DNA of 64,000 bases from Variovorax sp. OAS795 (GTDB lineage: Bacteria; Pseudomonadota; Gammaproteobacteria; Burkholderiales; Burkholderiaceae_C). Positions 1 to 8,100 of the stretch are shown piece by piece (position 1 is the first letter of the stretch; each line of letters opens with the position of its first letter). A model generated the notes under the pieces. That model was not told the DNA's origin. It was given only the letters and a program-made list of their open reading frames with translations, and ran no database searches. Both the position numbers and the translations under genes were made by a program. The stretch covers positions 4,340,001 to 4,404,000 of the forward strand of contig NZ_JBEPOH010000001.1 of NCBI RefSeq assembly GCF_040546685.1, written 5' to 3'.

Positions 1-198
1 GCGGTCCCTGGCCGCGATGGCCGCCTCCATGCGAGGCAGTTCCTCGTTCAGGTAGCCCATGGAATCCATCGGAAAGTCGGAGGGCGCCTGCTGCGCGCCG
101 GCGATGGATGCGGCCAGGCAGAGCAGCGGCACGGCGACGAAGGTGCGCAGCGTCAAGCGCGAAGCGGCCAGGAGGTGGGTCGGGCGGTGTGGTTGCAT
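1..198 (-). CDS. Secreted protein of unknown function, N-terminal 66 residues only
   Basis: The reading frame starts at ATG 198 on the minus strand and runs off the left edge, so only 66 residues are visible. A basic start (MQPHRPTHLL) is followed by a hydrophobic stretch around residues 20-34 and an Ala-Gly-Ala site, which looks like a Sec signal peptide with cleavage near residue 35. The visible mature part (PSDFPMDSMGYLNEELPRME) gives no family. The product is probably periplasmic. The body of the gene lies outside the window, so no function is assigned. Confidence 0.6.
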   Translation of the reverse strand, partial: MQPHRPTHLLAASRLTLRTFVAVPLLCLAASIAGAQQAPSDFPMDSMGYLNEELPRMEAAIAARDR

Positions 199-250
199 GG
201 CTCTGGATTTTGCAACGTCTGGAAGCAACTTTGCGTGGCGGGCGCCACGC

Positions 251-523
251 CTACTTGCCTTTTTTCTGCCGGTCGAACTTGCGCCAGTACTGGAATTCGT
301 CCTCGTGCACTTCGAGATCGACTTCCGAGATGCGCGACTGCAGGCGCTCCTGCACGTCAGCCACGGCCTTGTTGTAGACCAGGGGGCCGACCTCCTCCAG
401 GAAGAACCCGAGCAGTGCGCCGGCCGCGATGTTGCCGATCTTCTCGTCCATGTTCTCGTTGAAGTAGCGCTCGATCGAGGCGATGGCCTGCTGGCGCGCT
501 TCCCTGGATATTTCGATGGTCAT
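251..523 (-). CDS. DUF2164 family protein
   Basis: This is a 90-residue protein when started at ATG 523 (MTIEISREAR); an in-frame GTG at 538 would add five residues. The pattern of an early ISREAR segment, then AIASIERYFNENMDEKIGN, GFFLEEVGP and VYNKAVADVQ matches the DUF2164 family of small cytoplasmic helical proteins, which has no known activity. The C-terminus is basic (RQKKGK). It stands alone between the truncated secreted gene and the divergently transcribed lipoprotein gene. The family call is from remembered conserved positions; function is unknown. Confidence 0.75.
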   Translation of the reverse strand: MTIEISREARQQAIASIERYFNENMDEKIGNIAAGALLGFFLEEVGPLVYNKAVADVQERLQSRISEVDLEVHEDEFQYWRKFDRQKKGK

Positions 524-630
524 TGCGGACTGTTCCACGGTTCTTGAATGGGCCGGTCGATTGTGCCGCTACCATGCGCTGCGGGCGCGAGCGGCCCGCT
601 GCACAAAGACCTACAACACGGAGACGCCTC

Positions 631-1830
631 ATGAAATTCAGCACGGCCCTGTCGACGGCCATTTCGACCGCCCTGGCCCTGGCCGCCCTTGCCGGCTGCA
701 CCAACCTCACGCCCACCGCTCCACAGCGCCAGCTGATGCTGGTGGCGAACGACGAGAAGCAGTCGTGGAGCGATGCCGGCGCCGTCATCTTGGGCCCGAT
801 GGGCCGCGACACGGTGCAGGTGCTGGACATCGGCACCGACCCGCTCGCACCCCGGCTCGTCGGCACGCTGCAGCTGGACAACACCATCGCCGGCCCCCCG
901 ACCAATCTTGCGATCACGCCGGGCGAAACGCTGGCGCTGGTGGCCAACTCGCTCAACGTGGTCGAGGAGAACGGCGTGCGCAAGCAGGTGCCCGACAACC
1001 GCCTCTTCGTGATCGACCTGACCACCACGCCGCCCAAGCTCATCGACACGCTCACCGTGGGCAAGCAGCCTTCGGGCATGTCGATCAACCGCGCGGGCGA
1101 CCTTGCGCTGGTGGCCAACCGCGCCGACAACTCGGTCAGCGTGCTGCGCATCGCGGGCAAGAAGGTGACGCTGATCGACACGGTGGCCATGAACGATTCG
1201 GTGGCGCACGTGCGCTTCACGCCCGACGGCAAGCGCGCGCTGGCGGCCAAGTTCCCGACCCACAAGATCGCGCTGCTCGAGGTGAACGGCGAGAAGGTCA
1301 GCTACAACAAGGTGGACCTCGCGGCCGGCCTCTGGCCCTACAACGTCGACGTGACGCCGGACGGCAAGCTCGCGCTCACGGCCGACAACGGCAACTCGGG
1401 CGCGTCGGACGGACAGATCGACACCGTGAGCGTGATCGACCTCGAAGCCGTGCCGCCGCGCGTGGTCGACAAGGTGGTGGTGGGCGACGGCCCCGAGGGC
1501 CTGGCCGTGAGCCCCACGGGCCGCCATGCCGTGGCCGTGCTCCTGCGCGGCAGCAACGCCGCCAAGAACGCCTATTTCTACAACCGCAATGGCTCGGTGG
1601 TGCTGCTGAAGATCGACGGCAAGAAGGTGACGCGCGCCAACGAAGTGGTGGTGCGCGGCCTGCCCGAAGGCGCCGTGTGGAGCGCCGACGGCCAATACCT
1701 GTACGTGGGCAACTTCATCGACCAGGACATCACGATCCTGCGCGTGGACGGCGACACGCTGGTGCCCACGGGCAAGTCGTTCCAGCTGCAGGGACATCCG
1801 GCCGCCATGCGCGGGACAATGTCGCACTGA
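631..1830 (+). CDS. YVTN-type beta-propeller lipoprotein
   Basis: The protein has 399 residues. I chose ATG 631 because it gives a clean lipoprotein signal peptide: a hydrophobic stretch, then lipobox LAGC with Cys23. The mature part has repeated blades with motifs such as VQVLDIG, LFVIDL, LALVANRADNSVSVLRI, VRFTPDGKRALAA and VSVIDLEA, which is the seven-bladed YVTN/NHL-like surface-propeller pattern. Such proteins usually sit on the cell surface or in the periplasm as binding scaffolds; no ligand can be predicted. It is followed after 29 bp by a small membrane protein on the same strand. Confident as a propeller lipoprotein, not on role. Confidence 0.85.
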   Translation: MKFSTALSTAISTALALAALAGCTNLTPTAPQRQLMLVANDEKQSWSDAGAVILGPMGRDTVQVLDIGTDPLAPRLVGTLQLDNTIAGPPTNLAITPGETLALVANSLNVVEENGVRKQVPDNRLFVIDLTTTPPKLIDTLTVGKQPSGMSINRAGDLALVANRADNSVSVLRIAGKKVTLIDTVAMNDSVAHVRFTPDGKRALAAKFPTHKIALLEVNGEKVSYNKVDLAAGLWPYNVDVTPDGKLALTADNGNSGASDGQIDTVSVIDLEAVPPRVVDKVVVGDGPEGLAVSPTGRHAVAVLLRGSNAAKNAYFYNRNGSVVLLKIDGKKVTRANEVVVRGLPEGAVWSADGQYLYVGNFIDQDITILRVDGDTLVPTGKSFQLQGHPAAMRGTMSH

Positions 1831-1859
1831 CCCCGCGAACCGAGCTGAACCGCAACGCC

Positions 1860-2063
1860 ATGGCGCAACCCAAACGACCACTCCGCACGCTGGAACGCGG
1901 CATTCTCTGCCTGGCGATCGGCGCCGCCGTCCTGCTGGGTCCGCGCTTCCTGCAAGGCACGCGCTGGTTCGACATGGTCGCGGGCGCCTACCTGGTCGGC
2001 TGGTTCGCGCTGGCGCTGGGCGTGGCGCTGGTGGCGGTCAGCCTTTTCAAACGGGGCAAGTAA
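1860..2063 (+). CDS. Small two-helix membrane protein
   Basis: This 67-residue protein starts at ATG 1860, 29 bp after the propeller gene. It has a basic N-terminus (MAQPKRPLRTLERG), a first hydrophobic segment at about residues 14-28 (ILCLAIGAAVLLG), a short loop (PRFLQGTRWFD), a second segment at about 39-62 and a basic tail (FKRGK). This is a typical two-span inner-membrane peptide with both ends cytoplasmic. No family is recognised. Hydropathy and position suggest a real gene, possibly co-transcribed with the lipoprotein. Confidence 0.6.
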   Translation: MAQPKRPLRTLERGILCLAIGAAVLLGPRFLQGTRWFDMVAGAYLVGWFALALGVALVAVSLFKRGK

Positions 2064-2070
2064 CGGGGCC

Positions 2071-2979
2071 TCAGGCCTTCTTGCCGCGCAGCTTGCCGGC
2101 GAGCTCCACGCACGCCAGCACGATGGCGCCGGCCACGATGCCGACGCCTGCGTTCACCCCCATCGACCCGAGCGCGCCGAACACGCCGCCCGTGGCCTTG
2201 GCCCAGTCTTCGACCGCGTGGCCGAACGCAGGCACGCCGTGCACGAGGATGCCGCCGCCCACCAGGAACATGGCTGCGGTGCCGGCAATCGACAGCCCCT
2301 TCATGAGCCAAGGTGCCGCCGCCAGAATGCTGCGGCCGAGCGCCTGCGCAGCCTTGCTGGCCTGCCGGCTCAGGTAGAGCCCGGCGTCGTCGAGCTTCAC
2401 GATGCCGGCCACGAGCCCGTAGACGCCGATGGTCATGATCAGCGCGATGCCCGCGAGCACGGTGAGCTGCGTGACGAAGGACTGGCCCTGCACGGTGCCC
2501 AGCGTGATGGCGATGATTTCCGCCGAGAGGATGAAGTCGGTGCGCACGGCACCCTTGATCTTGTCCTTCTCGACCGCTACCACGTCGACGGTTTCGTCGG
2601 CCACGGCCCGCTCGTGGCGGGCGGTGTCGGCGTCGTGCGCCTGCTTGTGCAGGAACTTGTGCGCGAGCTTCTCGAAGCCCTCGAAGCACAGAAATGCGCC
2701 GCCCACCATGAGCAGCGGCGTCACCAGCCACGGCAGCCATGTGCCGATGGCCAAGGCCGCGGGCACCAGGATGAGCTTGTTGACGAAGGAGCCCTTGCAC
2801 ACGGCCCAGACCACCGGGATTTCGCGCTCGGCCTTGACGCCGGAAACCTGCTGCGCATTGAGCGCGAGGTCGTCGCCGAGCACGCCGGCCGTCTTCTTGG
2901 CGGCCACCTTGGTGAGGATCGACACGTCGTCCAGGACGGTCGCGATGTCGTCGAGCAGCAGAAGCAGGCTGGTGGCCAT
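2071..2979 (-). CDS. DUF808 family inner-membrane protein (YedI-like)
   Basis: The protein has 302 residues from ATG 2979. It opens with LLLLDDIATVLDDVSILTKV and continues with KTAGVLGDDLALNAQQVSG, the hallmark start of the DUF808/YedI family, then several hydrophobic segments (LVPAALAIGTWLPWLVTPLL; ILSAEIIAITLGTV; VLAGIALIMTIGVYGLV). Family members are about 300 residues, so this is full length. Their role is unknown. It is monocistronic and convergent with the small membrane-protein gene ending at 2063. Confidence 0.88.
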   Translation of the reverse strand: MATSLLLLLDDIATVLDDVSILTKVAAKKTAGVLGDDLALNAQQVSGVKAEREIPVVWAVCKGSFVNKLILVPAALAIGTWLPWLVTPLLMVGGAFLCFEGFEKLAHKFLHKQAHDADTARHERAVADETVDVVAVEKDKIKGAVRTDFILSAEIIAITLGTVQGQSFVTQLTVLAGIALIMTIGVYGLVAGIVKLDDAGLYLSRQASKAAQALGRSILAAAPWLMKGLSIAGTAAMFLVGGGILVHGVPAFGHAVEDWAKATGGVFGALGSMGVNAGVGIVAGAIVLACVELAGKLRGKKA

Positions 2980-3083
2980 GAGCAAGGGTCGGTATGGAAA
3001 AAAGAACCGGCGAGCTTAGCCGCAAGCGCCGTCCGCGCCGGCAATACCCGTACGCGGCAGCCCCGCCAGGGGCGGCCGCGGTG

Positions 3084-3602
3084 TCAGGCGACGCTGCGCT
3101 TGAGGCGGATCTCTTCGACCCGCACCGTGCCCAGCGCGGTGGTCTTGGCCGTCTTCATTTCGCGCTTGAAGCCGGCGAGCTCGTGGAAGCGCATGGCGCG
3201 GTCGTTGCGAATGGGCACCCACACGGTGACCGTGGTGCAGCCCTCTTCCTCCAGGCCTTCGCGCGCGGCGTCCCACAGGGCGACGCCGATGCCCTTGCCC
3301 CAATGCTCGGGCTTTACGTAGATGGCCCAGATCTCGCCCGTGGTGGACGGCGTCTTGGGATCGCGCGAGCGGTCGAAACCGACGAAGCCGACGATCTCGT
3401 CGTCGAGCACCGCCACCTGCACCTGCGGCTCGCTGAACTCGATGGCTTCGCGCCACTTGGCTTCGCGCGACGCGGGAGCCAGCAGGCGCAGCTCTTCTTC
3501 GGGCAGGATGCCTTCGTAGGCGGCCTTGGCGGCCAGGGCGTGGACTTCGGCGACGGCCTTGGCGTCGCGCAGGGTGGCGGGGCGAACTTCGTAATCGGAC
3601 AT
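3084..3602 (-). CDS. GNAT-family N-acetyltransferase
   Basis: This is a 172-residue GNAT fold. YEVRPATLRDAKAVAEVH is the N-terminal strand and helix. EIWAIYVKPEHWGKGIGVAL contains the acetyl-CoA pyrophosphate-binding motif (R/Q-x-x-G-x-G/A type, here HWGKGIG). NDRAMRFHELAGFKRE is the C-terminal motif B. It should transfer an acetyl group from acetyl-CoA to an amine; the substrate cannot be read from sequence. It is a single gene divergent from the small Lys-rich gene at 3696. Confidence 0.88.
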   Translation of the reverse strand: MSDYEVRPATLRDAKAVAEVHALAAKAAYEGILPEEELRLLAPASREAKWREAIEFSEPQVQVAVLDDEIVGFVGFDRSRDPKTPSTTGEIWAIYVKPEHWGKGIGVALWDAAREGLEEEGCTTVTVWVPIRNDRAMRFHELAGFKREMKTAKTTALGTVRVEEIRLKRSVA

Positions 3603-3695
3603 GGATGCGGAAAATCAGATGGAACCGGGTATTGTCGCCGCACCGCTAAACTGCCCGCTACTTACGCCGCATACGCAGCATCAAAAGGAGTCGAT

Positions 3696-3845
3696 ATGGC
3701 CAAAGGTCAACAACGCGCGAACAAGGAAGCCAAGAAACCGAAGAAGGACACTTCTCCGCCCAAGCCGGTGGGCACCGGCGGCATCGAGCCCGTCCGCACG
3801 ATCACCACGGCGGTGATTCCGCGCGGCAAGCTCAAGAACAAGTGA
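3696..3845 (+). CDS. Small Lys/Pro-rich basic protein
   Basis: This 49-residue protein is preceded by a strong AAAAGGAG Shine-Dalgarno about six bases before ATG 3696. The composition is highly basic and probably disordered: [18 protein letters not shown], then a Pro/Thr/Gly linker and a C-terminal RGKLKNK. Such Lys-rich short proteins occur beside housekeeping genes in betaproteobacteria, but I know of no assigned function. Its stop codon overlaps the GTG start of the VF530-type gene (GTGA), implying translational coupling. A nucleic-acid-binding role is inference from charge only. Confidence 0.75.
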   Translation: MAKGQQRANKEAKKPKKDTSPPKPVGTGGIEPVRTITTAVIPRGKLKNK

Positions 3846-4138
3846 CCGACGAGGCACCGGCGGTGCCGCCACCGGCGCCCGCCAAACCGGCGCAGCCGCG
3901 CAATCCGTTGCACGGGCTCACGCTGGAGGCCATCGTCACGGCGCTGGCCGAGCACTACGGCTGGGAACAGCTCGGGGAGCTCGTTCCCATCCGCTGCTTC
4001 GCCATCGACCCCAGCGTGGGCTCCAGCCTCAAGTTTTTGCGCAAGACGCCTTGGGCGCGCGAGAAGGTCGAGAGCCTCTATCTCTTCATGCTGCGCGAAC
4101 AGCGCCGCGAGCAACAGCAGCAGCCTCCCGCGCGATGA
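3842..4138 (+). CDS. VF530 (DUF2132) family DNA-binding protein
   Basis: This is a 98-residue protein with a GTG start inside the upstream stop. After a Pro/Ala-rich lead of about 20 residues it carries the family core [26 protein letters not shown]-type (VPIRCFAID), [14 protein letters not shown] and KVESLYL. This matches the VF530/DUF2132 family, small helical proteins whose Vibrio founder was described as DNA-binding. The C-terminus is Glu/Gln/Arg-rich. It overlaps the next gene by ATGA at 4135. The family assignment is strong; the DNA target and role are unknown. Confidence 0.88.
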   Translation: MTDEAPAVPPPAPAKPAQPRNPLHGLTLEAIVTALAEHYGWEQLGELVPIRCFAIDPSVGSSLKFLRKTPWAREKVESLYLFMLREQRREQQQQPPAR

Positions 4139-4416
4139 GGGTTCGACTCGAACCGTCGGGCCTGGCCTTCGAGGCCGAGCCCGGCACCACGCTCCTCAAA
4201 TCGGCCGAGGCGGCCGGCATCGAGATGCCGAGCTCCTGCCGCAACGGCACCTGCCGCACCTGCATCTGCCAGCTGGTGTCGGGCGCCATCCGCCACGTCA
4301 TCGAATGGCCCGGCCTGAGCGCCGAGGAAAAGGCCGAGGGCTGGATATTGCCCTGCGTGGCCGAGGCGCAAGGCGACCTCACGATCGATGTGCCCAAGGC
4401 GTTCTCGGTCTTCTGA
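4135..4416 (+). CDS. [2Fe-2S] plant-type ferredoxin
   Basis: The protein has 93 residues. The cluster-binding loop is [11 protein letters not shown] (C-x4-C-x2-C) near residues 38-46, with the fourth Cys in ILPCVAEA near residue 79. This is the plant/YfaE-like ferredoxin arrangement, a soluble one-electron carrier. ATG 4135 overlaps the upstream stop (ATGA), so translation is coupled to the VF530 gene. No reductase or oxygenase partner lies nearby. It is convergent with the MFS gene, whose end is only 21 bp away. Confidence 0.92.
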   Translation: MRVRLEPSGLAFEAEPGTTLLKSAEAAGIEMPSSCRNGTCRTCICQLVSGAIRHVIEWPGLSAEEKAEGWILPCVAEAQGDLTIDVPKAFSVF

Positions 4417-4437
4417 AGAACACCGCACCGCTTCGCG

Positions 4438-5706
4438 CTACTTGGCGGCCGCCGAAGGAATCGCCACCACCAGCCGGTCGCGCTGCGCCAGCGACGGGAA
4501 CAGCTTGAACCAGCCCAGCGCCACCATCATGGTGCCGACGCCGCCCAGCACCACCGAGCCCACCGGTCCCAGCAGCGCTGCGGTGGCACCCGATTCGAAC
4601 TCGCCCAGCTGGTTGCTGGCGCCGATGAAGATCGAGTTGACGGCGCTCACGCGGCCGCGCATCGCATCAGGCGTCTCGAGTTGCACCAGGGTCTGCCGGA
4701 TCACCACATTGACCATGTCGGCACCGCCCGACACCACCAGCGCGATCAGCGAGATGGCGAAGCTGCGCGAGATGCCGAACACCACCATGCACAGCCCGAA
4801 GAGCCCCACCGCCATCAGCAGCGTGCGGCCGATGTTGCGCTCGATGGGGCGGCGCGTGAGCGCGATCGACATCACCAGGGCTCCCACCGCCGGCGCCCCG
4901 CGCAAGAGGCCGAGTCCCCAGGGGCCGGTATGCAGGATGTCCTTGGCGTAGATCGGCAACAGCGCCACCGCGCCACCCAGCAGCACCGCGAACAGATCGA
5001 GCGAGACGGCGCCGAGCACGGGCTTGCGCCGCCAGATGAAATCGACCCCGGCGAACACGGTGGCCAGCGTGACCGGCTCGCGCGCGGCCGGCGTATGGGC
5101 ATAGCGCAGCCGCAACACCAGCGTGCAAGCCACCGCGAAGCACAGCACGCTGGCGCCGTACACCACCTGCATGCCGGCCACGAAGAGCAGCCCGCCCAGG
5201 GCCGGCCCGCCGATGATCGCGCCCTGCATGCCGGCCGAGCTGAAGGCCATCGCGCGCGGCAGCATGGTGGGCGGTACCAGGAGCGGCGTCAGCGCCTGCT
5301 GCGCCGGCATCTGGAAGGCACGCACCGCGCCCAGCACCAGCGAGAGGCCGAGCAGCAGGCCGCGCGAATCGAAGCGCTGCAGCACCGCAAGCAGCAGCAC
5401 CAGCGCGACCAGCCCCTGCACCGCGAAGCAGGCCGCGACGATGCGCCCGCGGTGATGGCGGTCGACCACGTGCCCGGCCAGGAGCGCGAGCAACAGCGCG
5501 GGAACGAACTGGTAGAGGCCCACGAGCCCGAGGTCCCAGGCGCTGCCGGTGAGCTCGTACATGTGCCAGCCGATGGCCACCAGGAGCATCTGCGAGGCCG
5601 CCGTGCCGAAGAGGCGGGCCACCCACATCCGCATGAACGGGCGTTCGCGCGTGAGTTCGGAAAAGCTCGGCGGCCGGGAAGCAGGAGCGGAGGCGGGGCC
5701 TGACAT
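4438..5706 (-). CDS. MFS transporter (MFS_3 / EntS-like)
   Basis: This is a 422-residue polytopic protein from ATG 5706. The N-terminal FSELTRERPFMRMWVARLF followed by about 12 hydrophobic segments is typical of the MFS_3 group that includes the enterobactin exporter EntS. The cytoplasmic loop VDRHHRGRI between helices 2 and 3 fits the MFS motif A position. FQMPAQQALTPLLVPP and MRGRVSAVNSIFIGASNQLG are conserved family segments. It probably exports a small molecule by proton antiport; the substrate is unknown. No siderophore genes are adjacent, so an EntS function should not be assumed. Confidence 0.85.
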   Translation of the reverse strand: MSGPASAPASRPPSFSELTRERPFMRMWVARLFGTAASQMLLVAIGWHMYELTGSAWDLGLVGLYQFVPALLLALLAGHVVDRHHRGRIVAACFAVQGLVALVLLLAVLQRFDSRGLLLGLSLVLGAVRAFQMPAQQALTPLLVPPTMLPRAMAFSSAGMQGAIIGGPALGGLLFVAGMQVVYGASVLCFAVACTLVLRLRYAHTPAAREPVTLATVFAGVDFIWRRKPVLGAVSLDLFAVLLGGAVALLPIYAKDILHTGPWGLGLLRGAPAVGALVMSIALTRRPIERNIGRTLLMAVGLFGLCMVVFGISRSFAISLIALVVSGGADMVNVVIRQTLVQLETPDAMRGRVSAVNSIFIGASNQLGEFESGATAALLGPVGSVVLGGVGTMMVALGWFKLFPSLAQRDRLVVAIPSAAAK

Positions 5707-5773
5707 TCGTTCGAGGATAGCCGAGGCACCATGAGCCGCGCATGAGCACGGGCTCTCTACACTCTGGCCACCC

Positions 5774-6449
5774 ATGCCGCAAACCGACGCCGCCGCCGCC
5801 ATCGACCTGGTCTACGAGGACGCACACCTGCTGGTGCTGAACAAGCCCGCCGGCCTGCTTTGCGTGCCCGGGCGCGGAGAAGACAAGCAGGATTGCCTCA
5901 GCGCGCGCGCCATGCGGCAGTGGCCCGATGCACTGATCGTCCACCGGCTCGACATGGCCACCAGCGGCCTCGTGCTGATGGCGCGCGGCGCCGCCATGCA
6001 GGCGGGCCCTGGGCGATGCCTTTGCCGAGCGCCGGGTGCACAAGCGGTACGAAGCCATCGTCGATGGCGCGATGCCCGTGAAAGACGAGTGGTCGGTGAT
6101 CGATACGCCCCTGATGGCCGACTGGCCGCGGCGTCCGCTGCAGAAAGTCGACCCGGCGGGCAAGCCCAGCATCACGCGCTGGCGGGCAATGCATTCATCG
6201 CCGGCAGCAAACGCCGCGGCCACGCACGTGGAGCTGGAGCCGCTCACGGGACGTTCGCATCAATTGCGCGTGCACCTGCTCTCGATCGGCCATCCTATTC
6301 TGGGCGATGCGCTCTACGGCAGTGAAGAAGTCCAGGCGCGTGCGCCGCGCCTGCTGCTGCATGCGAGCGAGCTGGGCTTCGTGCATCCCGCGACGCAACA
6401 GCCTCTTCGGTTCGAGCGCGCGCCGGACTTCGCGCTCAGCCGCCCTTGA
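5774..6449 (+). pseudogene. RluA-family pseudouridine synthase, interrupted by a +1 frameshift
   Basis: Frame one (ATG 5774) gives residues 1-78 with the family start DLVYEDAHLLVLNKPAGLL and the catalytic-Asp motif VHRLDMATSGL. After GAAMQ it falls out of frame. The next frame resumes with HKRYEAIVDG and the C-terminal GRSHQLRVHL and LLLHASEL motifs to a stop at 6449. Removing one G from the GG at 6001-6002 restores a continuous ~225-residue enzyme (RALGDAFAERRVHKRY). It would convert uridine to pseudouridine in rRNA or tRNA. Because both halves keep perfect motifs, the lesion is either very recent or a consensus error. The 3' end overlaps the stress-protein gene by 14 bp. Confidence 0.85.
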
Positions 6450-6876
6450 CCACCAGCACCGGCATGGGCGCGTCCTGCAGCACACGCTGCGTGACGCTGC
6501 CGAGCAGCAGCTTCTCGATGCCGCTGCGGCCGTGCGAACCCATGACGATCAGGTCGGCCGCGATGGCAATGGCGGTGTCGACGATGCCTTCGTGCACCAC
6601 GTGCCCGTCGATCACGCGCTGGTCGCTGTGCAGGCCTTCGGCCGCGAGCGCCGCAACACCGCGTGCCAGCGCTGCATTCGCACTGGCCGTGGCCGCCGCC
6701 AGGTATTCGTTCTGCCCCAATGCATAGTCCGCCCCCACGCCGATGAAGGGATAGTTGTCGATCACGTGGATCAGCGTGATCCGGCTTCCGAACGCCAGCG
6801 CCAGGCCGCTGGCCTTGCTGACCGCGAGCATGGAAGTTTCGGAGCCGTCGATCGGAACCAGGATGTGATTGAACAT
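6436..6876 (-). CDS. Universal stress protein (UspA family)
   Basis: This is a 146-residue single-domain Usp when started at ATG 6876 (MFNHILVPIDGSETS), with a GAGGT-like ribosome site upstream. The C-terminal ATP-binding signature VMGSHGRSGIEKLLLGSVTQ (G-2x-G-9x-G-S) is intact, so it probably belongs to the nucleotide-binding subgroup. Such proteins are cytoplasmic stress-response factors. An in-frame ATG at 6888 would add MRSA. It is convergent with and overlaps the end of the pseudouridine synthase gene. Confidence 0.92.
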   Translation of the reverse strand: MFNHILVPIDGSETSMLAVSKASGLALAFGSRITLIHVIDNYPFIGVGADYALGQNEYLAAATASANAALARGVAALAAEGLHSDQRVIDGHVVHEGIVDTAIAIAADLIVMGSHGRSGIEKLLLGSVTQRVLQDAPMPVLVVKGG

Positions 6877-6983
6877 GGCGGACCTCACTTTATCGTTCGC
6901 GGACAGGCGCGGCTCGCAACCGAACCGTCCCTCGAATTTACCCCCTGCGCGGAGGCGTGACTGTAGGACTCAAGCCAGCGGGC

Positions 6984-7733
6984 TCAATCCCCCTGGAAAC
7001 CCTGAGCGCGGCAAGTGACGACCAGGGTATCGCGCCAGCCGGCGGCACCCTCTTCGATCGGCTGGATGGGTGTGGACTCGTGGATCACGCGCGCATCGTC
7101 GAGCAGCAGCAGCGTCCAAGGTTCGGTCATGGTGAAGCGCTCGCCGCGCCGCCCGTTGGCTTCGAAGACGCGCGTCTCGCCGCCCTTCACGCCGCTGCGC
7201 CCCACCAGCGCCACCGCCACCAGGTCGACACCGTCGCGGTGGGCGCCTTCGGGTGTGGGCCGGCCGATGCCGCCCGCCGTGTCGATGCGGAACTGGTGCG
7301 CCTCGACGAACCATGGCTGCGCCGCGTTTCCGCGCATGCCGCTCGCGGCCTCGGCCAGGCGTTGCAGCAGGCGCTGCCAAGCCGGCTGCGCCACCGTCGC
7401 TTCGTGCATGGGCGCGAACCAGCGCTGCATGCCGCCATGCAGCGCGTTGTATTCGACCGGCTGCCAGTGCGCGCGGTGCGGCACCTGGGCAATCGCCTCG
7501 CCCTGGACCGTGAAGCACGCATGGCGCCGCGTCCGGTAGCGCCCCCCGTCCTTCAAATACTCGTCCGGTGGAAGATCGTTCCAATCGGCATGCAGTGCCT
7601 CGAGCTGCGCGATCGGCACGCCGAGCCACTCGCTCACGCCTTGCGGGCTCAGCACCGCATAGCCCTGTTCGCGCAGGCCGGCCGTGAGTTCGGCGGGCGC
7701 AACGAACGGCGGGGCGAACGCGGCCGTGGTCAC
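6984..7733 (-). CDS. 2-oxoglutarate/Fe(II)-dependent dioxygenase family protein (PF10014 type)
   Basis: The protein has 249 residues. I chose GTG 7733 because it overlaps the upstream DUF427 stop as GTGA. The metal-binding HxD appears in EGAHRDGVDLVAVALVG (near residue 175) and the distal His in DDARVIHESTPI; an Arg follows in the C-terminal DTLVVTCRAQGF. Other family segments are HACFTVQG and AHQFRID. PF10014 includes the Bacillus free L-isoleucine 4-hydroxylase, so hydroxylation of a free amino acid is possible, but the substrate is not evident. It is co-transcribed with DUF427. Confidence 0.8.
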   Translation of the reverse strand: MTTAAFAPPFVAPAELTAGLREQGYAVLSPQGVSEWLGVPIAQLEALHADWNDLPPDEYLKDGGRYRTRRHACFTVQGEAIAQVPHRAHWQPVEYNALHGGMQRWFAPMHEATVAQPAWQRLLQRLAEAASGMRGNAAQPWFVEAHQFRIDTAGGIGRPTPEGAHRDGVDLVAVALVGRSGVKGGETRVFEANGRRGERFTMTEPWTLLLLDDARVIHESTPIQPIEEGAAGWRDTLVVTCRAQGFQGD

Positions 7734-8014
7734 GAGGCAGTGACTTTCACGTCTTTCCAGAATGCCACGCGGTCGCGGATTTCCTCGGCTTCGGGCTTGG
7801 GATCGGCGTAGTACCAGGCGGCATCGGCATGGAGTTCGCCGTTGACCAGCAGCGAGTAGTAGCTGGCCGTGCCCTTCCAGGGGCAGGTGGTCTTGTGGTT
7901 GCTGAAGGTGACGTGATCGCGGTTGAGCGCGCTCATCGGGAAATAGTGGTTGCCTTCGACGAGCACGGTGTCGTCGCTTTCGGCGATGGTGACGCCGTTC
8001 CAGGTTGCTTTCAT
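7730..8014 (-). CDS. DUF427 domain protein
   Basis: This 94-residue protein starts at ATG 8014, preceded by GGAGAGCAAGAA. The sequence MKATWNGVTIAESDDTVLVE, then NHYFP, then TTCPWKGTASYYSLLVNG and DAAWYYADPKPEAEEI, DRVAFW is the complete DUF427 (PF04248) signature. The CPWKG segment is the most conserved part. These small beta-rich cytoplasmic proteins have no established activity. It is the first gene of a two-gene unit with the 2OG-Fe dioxygenase, joined by a GTGA overlap. The 5' side faces the long inverted repeat. Confidence 0.92.
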   Translation of the reverse strand: MKATWNGVTIAESDDTVLVEGNHYFPMSALNRDHVTFSNHKTTCPWKGTASYYSLLVNGELHADAAWYYADPKPEAEEIRDRVAFWKDVKVTAS

Positions 8015-8100
8015 TTCTTGCTCTCCACGGGGGAGGGATATTGTGCCCTTTGCTTTTGGCATAGCTTTCTGTCCGGGTTACTTGGGCTTTTGGTTCTTTC

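Noticed and set aside
520..1881. Long antisense frame opposite the YVTN lipoprotein gene
   Set aside because: His/Arg/Ala-rich composition is typical of high-GC shadow frames; the plus frame has a signal peptide and propeller repeats.
4438..5706. Siderophore exporter EntS
   Set aside because: Family resemblance only; no siderophore synthesis genes are adjacent, so a specific substrate is not supported.
6000..6010. Programmed +1 frameshift in the RluA-type gene
   Set aside because: No slippery heptamer or stop-codon context, and the family is not known for recoding; a plain insertion explains it better.
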